From positions 1 to 64,000 of the forward strand of contig NZ_JBICTU010000025.1 of assembly GCF_043197795.1 (NCBI RefSeq): 64,000 nucleotides of DNA, read 5' to 3'. The position numbers and the translations under genes are program-made. The notes under the pieces are model-generated. The model saw nothing but the letters and a program-made list of their open reading frames with translations. It had not been told where the DNA came from and searched no databases. The stretch is from Sphaerisporangium sp040649355 (GTDB lineage: Bacteria; Actinomycetota; Actinomycetes; Streptosporangiales; Streptosporangiaceae). Positions 44,248-52,278 of this stretch are shown in pieces. Within the stretch, counting starts at the first letter, position 1. Each line of letters opens with the position of its first letter.

Positions 44248-45165
44248 ATGCAGATCGGATACACAGTCCCGCAGTACGGCGCCTTCGCCGACCCGGATTT
44301 CATCCGGCAGGCCAGCACGGATCTGGAGGCCATGGGCTACAACAGCCTGTGGGCGGGCGATCGGATCATGGTGCCGCTCGCGCCCAGCGACCCCTACCCA
44401 GGAGGAGACGGCACGATCCCCCCGGCCTTCTCGAATTTCTTCGACCCGCTGACCGCGTTGACGCTGGCCGCCGTCAGCACGCGGGAGGTCCGGCTGGGAA
44501 CCAGCACGCTCAACGCGCTGTGGCAGCCGCCGGTCCTGCTCGCCCGCATGCTGACCTCGCTCGACCTGCTCAGCCGGGGACGGCTGGACGTCGGCATCGG
44601 CCTCGGATGGCTGCGTGACGAATACACCGCGACCGGGGTGCCCTGGCAGGGAAGGGGAGCCCGGCTCGAAGAGACGCTCGACGTGATGGAGGCCGCCTGG
44701 GGCAATGGGGTGGTCGAGCACACGGGCAAGCTCTGGACCGTGCCGCCATCGCACATCGACCTCAAGCCCTTCCAGCGTCCGCGCCCCCCGATCCTGCTCG
44801 CCGGTTACACGCCCCCGGCACTTGAGAGGATCGGCCGGCGAGCCGACGGCTGGCTGTGCGTGCCGCTGCCCATGCCCTATCTGACCTCCCTGTGGGATGT
44901 GGCGCTGCAGAGCGCGGCACGTGCCGACCGGGATCCGTCGGCCCTGCGGATGGTGGTGCGCATCAATCCGATGATCACCGATTCTCCCGCGCCCGACGAC
45001 CAGGTGCCGTACGTCGGAACCCTGCAGCAGATCGGTGACTACATGCTGGCCGTCGCCGAGGCCGGTGCCCACGAGGTGTTCGTCGACCTGCAGACGACGT
45101 CGTCCTCGCGCGACCAGTTCATGGACGTCGCGCACCAGCTCATCACGAGGCTGCACGCCGGCTGA
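44248..45165 (+). CDS. LLM class F420-dependent oxidoreductase
   Basis: A 305-residue luciferase-like TIM-barrel enzyme expected to use coenzyme F420. Characteristic blocks are MQIGYTVPQYGAFADPDF, EAMGYNSLWAGDRI, REVRLGTSTLNALWQPPVLL, LDLLSRGRLDVGIGLGWL and RPRPPILLAGYTPPALERIG. It should oxidise or reduce a small molecule with hydride transfer to F420; the substrate is unknown. ATG 44248 has AAGGA at 8 nt. Confidence 0.9.
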   Translation: MQIGYTVPQYGAFADPDFIRQASTDLEAMGYNSLWAGDRIMVPLAPSDPYPGGDGTIPPAFSNFFDPLTALTLAAVSTREVRLGTSTLNALWQPPVLLARMLTSLDLLSRGRLDVGIGLGWLRDEYTATGVPWQGRGARLEETLDVMEAAWGNGVVEHTGKLWTVPPSHIDLKPFQRPRPPILLAGYTPPALERIGRRADGWLCVPLPMPYLTSLWDVALQSAARADRDPSALRMVVRINPMITDSPAPDDQVPYVGTLQQIGDYMLAVAEAGAHEVFVDLQTTSSSRDQFMDVAHQLITRLHAG

Positions 45166-45222
45166 GACCGCGCGCCCGGCTCACGCGACGATCCGTCCGC
45201 ACTCGACGCCAGCCGCGCCTTG

Positions 45223-45262
45223 GGTGGGAGGCACCGGCTAACCACCCCCCACGGGTGCCTGG
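45223..45262. repeat. 40-bp element, left copy
   Basis: A segment starting GGTGGGAGGCACCGGCT and containing ACGGGTGCC. GGCACC and GGTGCC can pair. A closely similar segment occurs at 63522-63560. It lies in the gap between the LLM oxidoreductase and TioE-like genes. Confidence 0.45.
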
Positions 45263-45400
45263 CCCACCCTCGTGCGCGCCGGATCGTCGCCTCGTCGTGT
45301 TCTCGTAAGCGGCGAAAATCGCGAGGCCAGGGAACGGGCCGATCTCTCATCGATCTCGATGCTGCCCATTCATGGATTCTCCGCTGCTTGTTGTGGCGGT

Positions 45401-46129
45401 TCACGTATTCGGTGGATCGCCGGCGTCGCGCTCCCTCAGGTAGGCCTGGAGTTCGGATGCTCCCGTCAGCATCGAGAGGCCGCGCATGGTGAGCCGGCTG
45501 CGCCAGTCGCTCAGCGTGGCCTCCAAAGGTGCCACTCCTCCGGCCGACCGCACCTGCGCGAGGAGCGGGGAGATCTGGTTCAGTAGGTACCCGCCGCGCC
45601 TGAGCTGGTGAGCCAACTGGACGTCCCGGACATCAGCGGGCGTATAGACGCGATAGCCGGTCCTGGTGTCCCGTCGCGGATGGATCAAGCCGGCCTTTTC
45701 CCATTTACGCAGGGTCGCGGGCCGGATCCCCAGTTGCCGGGCAAGCGGCCCGACGAACGTCATCCCGGATTCGGGCGGCGTCGGCAGCCCTGACGGCACC
45801 AGGTCCCGGAGTGCTTTCTCGACGGCCGCGAGCGTTCGCCGGTCCTTGAGGAGCTGCGCGTGGCTCTCGTCGATCACCGTGAGGGCCTCCTCGATCGCGT
45901 CCTGGTTCACGGCCCGCATGATCGCCGTCGCGGTCTGGTGGCCGTGTGCCGGCGCCAGGGCGGCGAAGGCGCGCAGAGCCAGGGCATGGAGATGGGTGTA
46001 CACCCGGTACCCGTGGGGCGTTCGGTCCGCTCGCGGAAGGATGCCCGCTTCTTCATAGTTCCGTATTGCCTGCGTGGACAGGCCGTGTCCACGCGCCAGG
46101 TCGACCGGCCTCAGCCGCCCACGACTCAC
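45401..46129 (-). CDS. TioE-like double MerR regulator
   Basis: A 242-residue regulator with two MerR helix-turn-helix segments: RPVDLARGHGLSTQAIRNYE followed by EAGILP at the N-terminus, and VGPLARQLGIRPATLRKWE with KAGLIHPRRDTRTGYRVYTP near residue 140. This duplicated layout matches the TioE type found beside antibiotic-tolerance genes. GTG 46129 has GGAGA upstream and removes 18 unlikely residues. It is divergent from the erythromycin esterase gene, with a shared inverted repeat between them, so it probably controls both. Confidence 0.85.
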   Translation of the reverse strand: MSRGRLRPVDLARGHGLSTQAIRNYEEAGILPRADRTPHGYRVYTHLHALALRAFAALAPAHGHQTATAIMRAVNQDAIEEALTVIDESHAQLLKDRRTLAAVEKALRDLVPSGLPTPPESGMTFVGPLARQLGIRPATLRKWEKAGLIHPRRDTRTGYRVYTPADVRDVQLAHQLRRGGYLLNQISPLLAQVRSAGGVAPLEATLSDWRSRLTMRGLSMLTGASELQAYLRERDAGDPPNT

Positions 46130-46198
46130 GCTGTCTCCACTGTTTGAGGGTTCACCGCAGAAAGCGCGACCAGATGCACCCAAAGTCTACAAGAGAGG

Positions 46199-46216
46199 TT
46201 CAACGATACGGTTGAA
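46199..46216. promoter_or_regulatory. Operator-like repeat between regulator and esterase
   Basis: TTCAAC and GTTGAA are separated by GATACG, a perfect 6-bp inverted repeat centred between the two divergent genes. It is the best candidate for binding by the TioE-like regulator. Confidence 0.6.
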
Positions 46217-46251
46217 GGTACCGCGAATACACCAAGGAGAACGGGATCGCC

Positions 46252-47568
46252 TTGACCACTCCCCCTTCAGTCCACGATGCCGGTTGGGCCTTCGCCGGAG
46301 ACGGGGGCGTCGGGACCGCGCTCACGAAGTTCCTCCGATCGCTCGCGACGACGCCCCGCCTGCTCGGTCTCGGAGAACCCATGCACGGGGAGGAAGCGTT
46401 TCCGCGATTGCGAAATCAGGTGTTCAAGCACCTTGTCGAGCACGAGGGGTACCGGTCGATCGCGATTGAGAGCGACGGTGTGGCCGGCCTGATGGTCGAC
46501 CAGTTCGTCTCCGGTGGTGCGGGGTCACTCGACGACGTGACGCGGCACGGCTTCAGCCATGGATTCGGAGAGTCAGAGGCGAACCGCGAACTCGTCCTGT
46601 GGATGCGGGAGTACAACCGGGACCGTCCCGCCACCGACAGGCTACGTTTCTTCGGGTTCGACGCACCAATCGAGATGACCGGTGCCACCAGCCCAAGGGG
46701 TGTGCTCACCGCGCTCCATGGCTACCTCGCGGACCATGTGGACGCCGGTCTGATCCCGTGTTCCGCCGGCACCATCGATCGTCTGATCGGCGACGACGAG
46801 CGGTGGACCGACCCTGAGGCGGCCATGGACCCTTCGCGGTCGGTGGGATCCTCCGCCGATGTCACCAGCCTGCGCGTGATCACCGACGACCTTGTGACCT
46901 TGCTCATGTCGGAGTCCCCGCGCTTGGTCTCCGCGACGTCGCAGGACGAGTGGTGGCAGGCGTGCCAGTGCGGACGTACCGCCGGGGGGCTGCTTCGTTA
47001 CCACGCCTCGATGGCCGACCCGTCCGCGACGCGTGTGCCGCGGCTTCTCGGCCTGCGAGACGCGATGATGGCCGACAACCTCGACGCCATCATCGACGAC
47101 CAGGCGCGGCACGGTCAGACGCTGGTGTTCGCCCACAACCGTCACCTTCAAAAGGACAAGAGTCGCTGGCGCCTACCGCCCGGCTGGGGGCCCTTGAACG
47201 GCCGGACGCTGGAATGGTGGAGCGCCGGGGCGATCGTCAACGCGCGACTGGGCGACCAGTACGCCTTCGTGGCCACGGCGCTGGGGGCCGCGCGTCACCA
47301 TGGGCTCAACGATCCGCAGGCGGACACTCTTGAGGGAGTTCTGTCCACCCTCCCGGGGGACCGGTACGTCCTCAACGCCGAACGCCTGTCCGCGGCTCTT
47401 GGCAGCACGGGAACCGAGTTGGCCCTGCGAACCGACAACTCCACCGACCACGGCTACTTCCCGCTGGACCCCGACTACCTGGAAGAGACCGACGGGGTCA
47501 TCTTCCTCAAGCGCATCGCCGCAGATTCACCGTGGATGCCGGCCCCCGACGCAGGCAGCGGCGCCTGA
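46252..47568 (+). CDS. Erythromycin esterase family protein
   Basis: A 438-residue member of the erythromycin esterase superfamily. Family blocks: LLGLGEPMHGEEAFPRLRNQ (with the catalytic-region His and Glu), YRSIAIESDGVAG, LRFFGFDAPIEM, QTLVFAHNRHLQKDKSRW and YAFVATALGAARHHGL. True Ere enzymes open macrolide lactones; many homologues, including this one, have unproven substrates. TTG 46252 is used, with AAGGAG about 11 nt upstream. Divergence from a TioE-like regulator supports an inducible detoxification role. Confidence 0.85.
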   Translation: MTTPPSVHDAGWAFAGDGGVGTALTKFLRSLATTPRLLGLGEPMHGEEAFPRLRNQVFKHLVEHEGYRSIAIESDGVAGLMVDQFVSGGAGSLDDVTRHGFSHGFGESEANRELVLWMREYNRDRPATDRLRFFGFDAPIEMTGATSPRGVLTALHGYLADHVDAGLIPCSAGTIDRLIGDDERWTDPEAAMDPSRSVGSSADVTSLRVITDDLVTLLMSESPRLVSATSQDEWWQACQCGRTAGGLLRYHASMADPSATRVPRLLGLRDAMMADNLDAIIDDQARHGQTLVFAHNRHLQKDKSRWRLPPGWGPLNGRTLEWWSAGAIVNARLGDQYAFVATALGAARHHGLNDPQADTLEGVLSTLPGDRYVLNAERLSAALGSTGTELALRTDNSTDHGYFPLDPDYLEETDGVIFLKRIAADSPWMPAPDAGSGA

Positions 47569-47744
47569 CGGAACACCGGGCCGTCGCCGCCGGCGATGAA
47601 GTCGGACGACAGACACCAAGCGCGAAGAAGCCGAACACCTCTTCTCGGCCTTCCTCGGAAATCATCCGGCATACAGCCGTAACGTGGCGAGTTCGTGCTG
47701 TGAGCGCCTCGCCCGCCTGGCCATAGTGATCTTGTAAAAGGGCC

Positions 47745-47773
47745 TTGACCGTGGCTTGTGGTCATCTTAGTGT
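47745..47773 (+). promoter_or_regulatory. Promoter of the OPT/RiPP-like operon
   Basis: TTGACC (47745-47750) and TAGTGT (47768-47773) are 17 nt apart, a good housekeeping-sigma promoter. The predicted start point lies a few bases before the inverted repeat at 47787. Confidence 0.7.
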
Positions 47774-47786
47774 GAGTTCTCGACAG

Positions 47787-47810
47787 CTACATTGATGCTT
47801 ATCAATGTAG
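47787..47810. promoter_or_regulatory. 24-bp operator, probably for the ArsR regulator
   Basis: Perfect 10-bp arms CTACATTGAT and ATCAATGTAG flank GCTT. The TTGAT-ATCAA core is like ArsR/SmtB-family operators. It begins 13 nt after the -10 box, where a repressor would block initiation. A related site is found at 60804 before the CobW-like gene. Confidence 0.78.
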
Positions 47811-47842
47811 AGCCGTCCACGGCAGGCCGGGAGAGGCACTCT

Positions 47843-49549
47843 ATGCGAGAGAAAGAGCGCGCCCCGTCCTCCTCGCCGGAAAATTCGATTGACTTTCTGG
47901 ACCCCTTGCCCGGCTGGCGGGGATCACATCTGTCAGCCACACTGGTCGGCCTCGGAATCGGCGTGCTGCTGTGTGTGCTCAATGTGCTGGTGCTCTTCAG
48001 GACGGGAACGTCTTTCGGCGGATCGGCTCTGGTCGCCGCGCTGGGCGCCGCATTGCTCAGGCTCATCGGAGCGCTCAACTGGCAGGCCCTTTTCGTCGTC
48101 TTCTCCATCGCGTCCAGCGGATATGTGGCGACGGCCGCGCTTGACACCGGAATCGGCGCCGTGGTGCTGCGGTCCGGTGAATTACCGGCCTGGGGAATTC
48201 TCATGATATCGGCGATGGCCGCCAATATCCTGGGTATCGGGCTGGGTGCGCTCGTCGCCCGCACGCTGGTGATCACCGAGCGGTTGCCCTACCCCACGCT
48301 GAGGCCGGCGATCACCTTGATGGCGTCGCTCAGCAGCCCGGCGGGGCAGGAGGGCAGCCGACTCGGCAGGACGCTCCCCATCGCCGCGGGTATCGGTGCC
48401 GCCTCGGCTGCGGGCGTCGCCGCCTGGGGCCATGAGGCCACGCCGGAACTCTTCGGCTCCGGGACGCATCTGGCGCTGGCTCTGTCGCCGTTGCTGTTCG
48501 GCTTGGGATTCCTCATCGGCCCTCGCGCGTGCGCCTGGCTGGCGGCCGGCTCCTTTTACTCCCTCACGGTGTGGTTCGTCCAGGACCACTCGGCGTCGGC
48601 CGGACCGGTGGCCTACACCCAGCATCTCGCCTATCCCTGGGTGCTCGCGGCCGGAGTCGGCCTGATTCTCGGCTACTCGGTCGCCGCGATCGTGCGTGTT
48701 CGTGGCCCGCTGATGCGCTCGCTCCGCAGCGGTGACACAACCGGACGCCTGGTCGCGGGCCGTCCATGGCTTACCCGATGGTGGGGTGCCGCCGCCCTCG
48801 CCGTCGTCGCCCTCGCCGCAATGCTGTATCCCCCGCTTCTCAGGTATCTGGGCTTCGGGCTGCTGACACTGCTGCTGCTGGTCACGCTCACCGTCTTCCT
48901 CACCCGAGCCGGTGGAGAGATCGGCCTGGTGCCACTTGCTCCCGCGCTGTACTTCAGCGTCGCGGTGTTCGCGGTGTCGGGGGCCGATCCCGTGGTGGCG
49001 GTGCTCGCCTCCTCCACCATCTGCTGCGCCGCCATCGCCTCGGTGTACTACACCTACTCGGCCAAGGTGGCGCACGAGCGGCCCGCCGGGGTGGCGGAGC
49101 CTCCCGCCCGTCTGACCAGGTGGACGCAGGTGGTGGGCGGGCTCGCCGGGGCGGCGGCCGGCGTCATGGTGATCGCGGTCCTCACCCGCGCCGGGGTGAT
49201 CGGCGGTGACGCCTTCCCGGCTCCCGTGGCGATCGCGGTCCAGTTCGTGGACTCCACCGTGCGGGGCTCGTCGGACTATCCCGTCGCCGTCGCCGTCGCG
49301 ATGGCGGTGACCGGTCCCATCGGCGCGGGACTGGCCTTCACCACGGCCATGCCCACGATGCTCGGGCTGGGCGTCCTGCTCCCCCCGGCCTACTCGCTCA
49401 CCATCGCGGCCGGGGGCCTGGCGCAGTGGCTTCTCACCCGCCGCAACCCCCAGCGTCGTAGCGGAACGGAGATCGCCGCCTCCGGCCTGATCATCGGAGA
49501 AGGTCTGGTCACCGTGGCCGTGCTCGTCGCGAGGGAGGTCTTGCGGTGA
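47843..49549 (+). CDS. OPT family (oligopeptide/metal-chelate) transporter
   Basis: A 568-residue membrane protein with about 14-16 hydrophobic segments, of the OPT family, which moves oligopeptides or metal-peptide chelates using the proton gradient. Blocks include LVGLGIGVLLCVLNVLVLF, an acidic/Gly-rich ILGIGLGALVARTLVI, SPLLFGLGFLIGPRACAW and GAGLAFTTAMPTMLGLGVLL. ATG 47843 has GGGAGAGG at 6 nt; the upstream in-frame ATG at 47792 lies inside the operator and is rejected. As first gene of the operon it probably exports or imports the peptide product. Confidence 0.85.
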   Translation: MREKERAPSSSPENSIDFLDPLPGWRGSHLSATLVGLGIGVLLCVLNVLVLFRTGTSFGGSALVAALGAALLRLIGALNWQALFVVFSIASSGYVATAALDTGIGAVVLRSGELPAWGILMISAMAANILGIGLGALVARTLVITERLPYPTLRPAITLMASLSSPAGQEGSRLGRTLPIAAGIGAASAAGVAAWGHEATPELFGSGTHLALALSPLLFGLGFLIGPRACAWLAAGSFYSLTVWFVQDHSASAGPVAYTQHLAYPWVLAAGVGLILGYSVAAIVRVRGPLMRSLRSGDTTGRLVAGRPWLTRWWGAAALAVVALAAMLYPPLLRYLGFGLLTLLLLVTLTVFLTRAGGEIGLVPLAPALYFSVAVFAVSGADPVVAVLASSTICCAAIASVYYTYSAKVAHERPAGVAEPPARLTRWTQVVGGLAGAAAGVMVIAVLTRAGVIGGDAFPAPVAIAVQFVDSTVRGSSDYPVAVAVAMAVTGPIGAGLAFTTAMPTMLGLGVLLPPAYSLTIAAGGLAQWLLTRRNPQRRSGTEIAASGLIIGEGLVTVAVLVAREVLR

Positions 49550-49660
49550 CCCATGGCCTCCATCCGGGGCTCGTGCCCCACCACCGACTCTCCCTTCCGC
49601 CTCGCGGTCGGGAGTTGGCAGGAGAGCGCGGCAGAGACCATCGAGGAGGAGGTGATACAC

Positions 49661-49795
49661 ATGATCGCAATTTCCATGATCAAGGACGCGGAAGTCTCGG
49701 AGAAGCAGCCCGACTGCTGCACCGCCATGCGCGGCCGAAAGAACCTCGATGTCCAGACCAACGTCATGGTGGGCGACCCGGACGGCTGCGAGTAG
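49661..49795 (+). CDS. Candidate RiPP precursor peptide
   Basis: A 44-residue peptide beginning MIAISMIKDAEVSEKQPDCC and ending VGDPDGCE. It has one of the strongest ribosome binding sites in the window (GAGGAGGAGGTGAT, 8 nt from ATG 49661), as expected for an abundantly made substrate. An acidic N-terminal half could be the leader; cysteines at 19, 20 and 43 are candidate modification or metal-binding sites. It lies directly before the radical SAM gene, separated by a small hairpin that would allow higher precursor than enzyme levels. I do not recognise it as any known precursor family. Confidence 0.75.
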   Translation: MIAISMIKDAEVSEKQPDCCTAMRGRKNLDVQTNVMVGDPDGCE

Positions 49796-49816
49796 CAGCG
49801 AAAGCCCCCTTGAAGA

Positions 49817-49832
49817 ACCCGTTCCCACGGGT
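49817..49832 (+). terminator. Weak hairpin between precursor and maturase genes
   Basis: A 6-bp stem, ACCCGT and ACGGGT, with loop TCCC, 22 nt after the precursor stop. Partial termination here would favour the precursor over the enzymes, a common arrangement in RiPP operons. Confidence 0.4.
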
Positions 49833-49894
49833 GCCACCTGCCGCGCTCTCCACTTCCCGGCAACTCCGTGGACACCGTTTCTGGGAGAGACCCC

Positions 49895-51418
49895 ATGCTA
49901 GTGAGCCCGAACACCGTCACCTTCTCGGTGGCGCTGCCCGAAGGCACCCTCGATCCGAGTTACCTTGACGAAAGCGGCAAGGTCAGCGTCCTGGCCAACG
50001 CGGTGTCCGGATCGATGGACATCGTCACCCCAGCGGAGATCACGGCGCTGGAACGGCTGCGCACCGGAGACCTCACCGATGCCGACAGCACCGTCATGGC
50101 CGGACTGCTCGAACGCGGGTACATCTGCGCCGACGCGGACGAGGACGATTCCCGGTACCGCTCGATCGTCGACGGCTACTTCGAGGCGATCCAGCAGGCA
50201 CCGTTCCAGTTCATGTTCATCCCCTCCTTCGTGTGCAACCTCGCCTGCCCGTACTGCTTCGAGGGCGAGCTGACCACCAAGAGCCCGCGCATGGACGAGG
50301 AGATGATCGACGCGGCGTTCGACGCGATACCGATGATCCAGGAGTTACACGACAACTCAGGCCCGCCGTACATCACCCTGTTCGGCGGGGAGCCACTGCT
50401 GGACACGGCCTACCAGCGCGGCGCGGTCGAGCGGATTCTGCGCGGTTCCTACGACCGCGGCTATCCGGTCACCGCGATCACCAACGGCGTGGCCCTGGAC
50501 AAGTACGTGCCGATGCTGCTGCGGTACGGCTGCGAAGAGGTCCAGGTCAGCCTGGACGGCACCCCCGAGATCCATGACTCACGCCGGGTCTTCAGGAACG
50601 GCAAGCCGACCTTCGAGCTCATCGAACGCGGCATCGACGTGGCGGCCGACGCGGGTCTTCGCGTGCTGGTCCGGGTCCTCATCGACGACGAGAGCGTGGA
50701 GGCCATGCCGCGCTTCGCGGAGTTCGCCCAGTCGAAAGGCTGGATCGACCACCCGAAGATCCGCATGTTCCACGGGTTCACCAAAGCCATCACGTTCCTC
50801 TACGTCACCCCTGACCACCCCGAGGAACAGCGCAGGCGCATGGTCAGGGGCGATGTGAAACCTGGGCTCCAGGAGTCCTTCTACCGGATGCTTCGGGCCA
50901 ACCCGCTCGTGGACCGGATGCTCGAACCCGACCCCGCCAGAATCCGGTCAGCTGTCATGGAAGGTGACCGGGTGCGGCCCAACCTGCAGGGGTGCAGCGC
51001 CGGCACCAGTGTCGTGGCCTTCGATCCCAACGGCAAGGTCTACGGCTGCCCGGAGACCGTGGGCCGTCCCCAGCACGCCTGCGGGACGTTCTTCCCCGAG
51101 TTCAGCTACGCGGGGGGCTACAGGGATCCGTGGCGGCACCGCCACGTCGACACGGTGCCCATGTGCCGGGACTGCAACGTCAAGCTGTTCTGCGGTGGCG
51201 GTGGCTGCCCCATCAAGGCGTGGGCGGCCAGCGGCGGTGACTTCAACACGTGCTACTGCCCGAAGGTGTCGGCCATCAAGACCCGGGTCGAAACCGAGCT
51301 TGCCTACCTGCTGCCGATGGCCCTGCGACGCCGGCAGGACAAGGCCGCGAGATCCGAAGGAGGAGAGGGAACGTGGGAGCAGATGACGCGCGTGGGTTCA
51401 TTTCCCTGGATGAGCTGA
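49895..51418 (+). CDS. Radical SAM/SPASM peptide maturase
   Basis: A 507-residue radical SAM enzyme with a SPASM domain. The SAM-cluster motif CNLACPYC has Cys 114, 118 and 121; ITLFGGEPLLD and VQVSLDGTPEIHDSRR are the following radical SAM blocks. The C-terminal auxiliary-cluster cysteines are in NLQGCSAGTS, VYGCPETV, MCRDCNVKLFCGGGGCPIKA and CYCPK. The first 95 residues may bind the leader peptide. SPASM maturases form carbon-sulfur, carbon-carbon or similar crosslinks in peptides. ATG 49895 has GGGAGAG at a good distance; GTG 49868 is rejected. It overlaps the methyltransferase gene by 46 bp. Confidence 0.92.
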   Translation: MLVSPNTVTFSVALPEGTLDPSYLDESGKVSVLANAVSGSMDIVTPAEITALERLRTGDLTDADSTVMAGLLERGYICADADEDDSRYRSIVDGYFEAIQQAPFQFMFIPSFVCNLACPYCFEGELTTKSPRMDEEMIDAAFDAIPMIQELHDNSGPPYITLFGGEPLLDTAYQRGAVERILRGSYDRGYPVTAITNGVALDKYVPMLLRYGCEEVQVSLDGTPEIHDSRRVFRNGKPTFELIERGIDVAADAGLRVLVRVLIDDESVEAMPRFAEFAQSKGWIDHPKIRMFHGFTKAITFLYVTPDHPEEQRRRMVRGDVKPGLQESFYRMLRANPLVDRMLEPDPARIRSAVMEGDRVRPNLQGCSAGTSVVAFDPNGKVYGCPETVGRPQHACGTFFPEFSYAGGYRDPWRHRHVDTVPMCRDCNVKLFCGGGGCPIKAWAASGGDFNTCYCPKVSAIKTRVETELAYLLPMALRRRQDKAARSEGGEGTWEQMTRVGSFPWMS

Positions 51419-52278
51419 CCCGGCCGCGGACATCCGTGGAACCGGACGCCTGCGGGTGCGGCCCGGATCCCGCGGGAGAGGCCGCCGGGTGCGGGTGCGA
51501 CGCCCCGGAGGCGACCCCGGTCAGGCGGGTCTCCGTGGAAACCCATGTCAAGCAGCGCTACGACCTGTTGGCCGGGCAGGGTGCCAGCACCCTGTGCTGC
51601 TCGCCCAACGCGGTTTACAGTACGGAGGAACTGGCGGGGGTTCCCACATGGGTGCTCGAACTGTCCAGCGGCTGCGGGTCGCCGATGAACGCGATCGACC
51701 TCCAGCCGGGCCAGACGGTCGTCGACTTCGGCTGCGGGGCCGGCCTTGACCTGCTGATCGCGGCTCGCAGGGTGGGCGTCACGGGCCGGGTGATCGGTGT
51801 GGACGCCTCGATGCACATGGTCAGGTCCGCGCGGCGCGCGGCCAAGGAGACCGGGTTCACGAACATCGACGTGCGCGTCGGCGACATCCGGCGGCCCCCG
51901 CTGCGCGAGGCCAGCGTCGACGTGGTGCTGAGCAACTGCGTCCTTGGGATGTTCCCTGACAAGCAGGAGGTGCTCAGGGCCATCGCCGGCGTGCTGCGCC
52001 CCGGCGGGTTCGCGGTGATCTCCGATGTCGTCTACGCCGACGACGCCCCTCCGCCGCAGGACGTGGCGGTCGGCGAGTCGGCCGACGCCGAGGACTTCGC
52101 CCGGTGCGTGGTGGGCATGACCGAGAGCCAGTACCGGGAACTGGTGCTGGGCGCCGGATTCGCCCGGGTGGAACTGCGCAGCGACGGCCCGGTCCCCTAC
52201 CGGGACGGCGCCGAGGTGACCAGCGCGATGATCTTCGCCTACCGGGATGCCGGCACGACCGGGCAACCGTGCTGTTGA
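51373..52278 (+). CDS. ArsM-like SAM methyltransferase
   Basis: A 301-residue methyltransferase closest to arsenite methyltransferases in motif content. Before the SAM motif VVDFGCGAGLDLLIAA come CCSPNAVYSTEELAGVP (Cys 75-76) and LSSGCGSPMNA (Cys 101), and later LSNCVLGMFPDK and FARCVVGM: these match the three or four arsenic-binding cysteines of ArsM. It adds two features: an N-terminal extension with CGCG and CGCD (Cys 27, 29, 40, 42) and a C-terminal CC. GTG 51373 has AAGGAGGAGA at 8 nt. It may methylate a peptide thiolate-bound metalloid, or simply a peptide. Confidence 0.85.
   Translation: MGADDARGFISLDELTRPRTSVEPDACGCGPDPAGEAAGCGCDAPEATPVRRVSVETHVKQRYDLLAGQGASTLCCSPNAVYSTEELAGVPTWVLELSSGCGSPMNAIDLQPGQTVVDFGCGAGLDLLIAARRVGVTGRVIGVDASMHMVRSARRAAKETGFTNIDVRVGDIRRPPLREASVDVVLSNCVLGMFPDKQEVLRAIAGVLRPGGFAVISDVVYADDAPPPQDVAVGESADAEDFARCVVGMTESQYRELVLGAGFARVELRSDGPVPYRDGAEVTSAMIFAYRDAGTTGQPCC

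Noticed and set aside
49895..51418. Mycofactocin maturase MftC and its locus
   Set aside because: The precursor lacks the conserved Val-Tyr C-terminus of MftA, and no MftB-like or MftE gene is present; TldD/E here is a different protease class.
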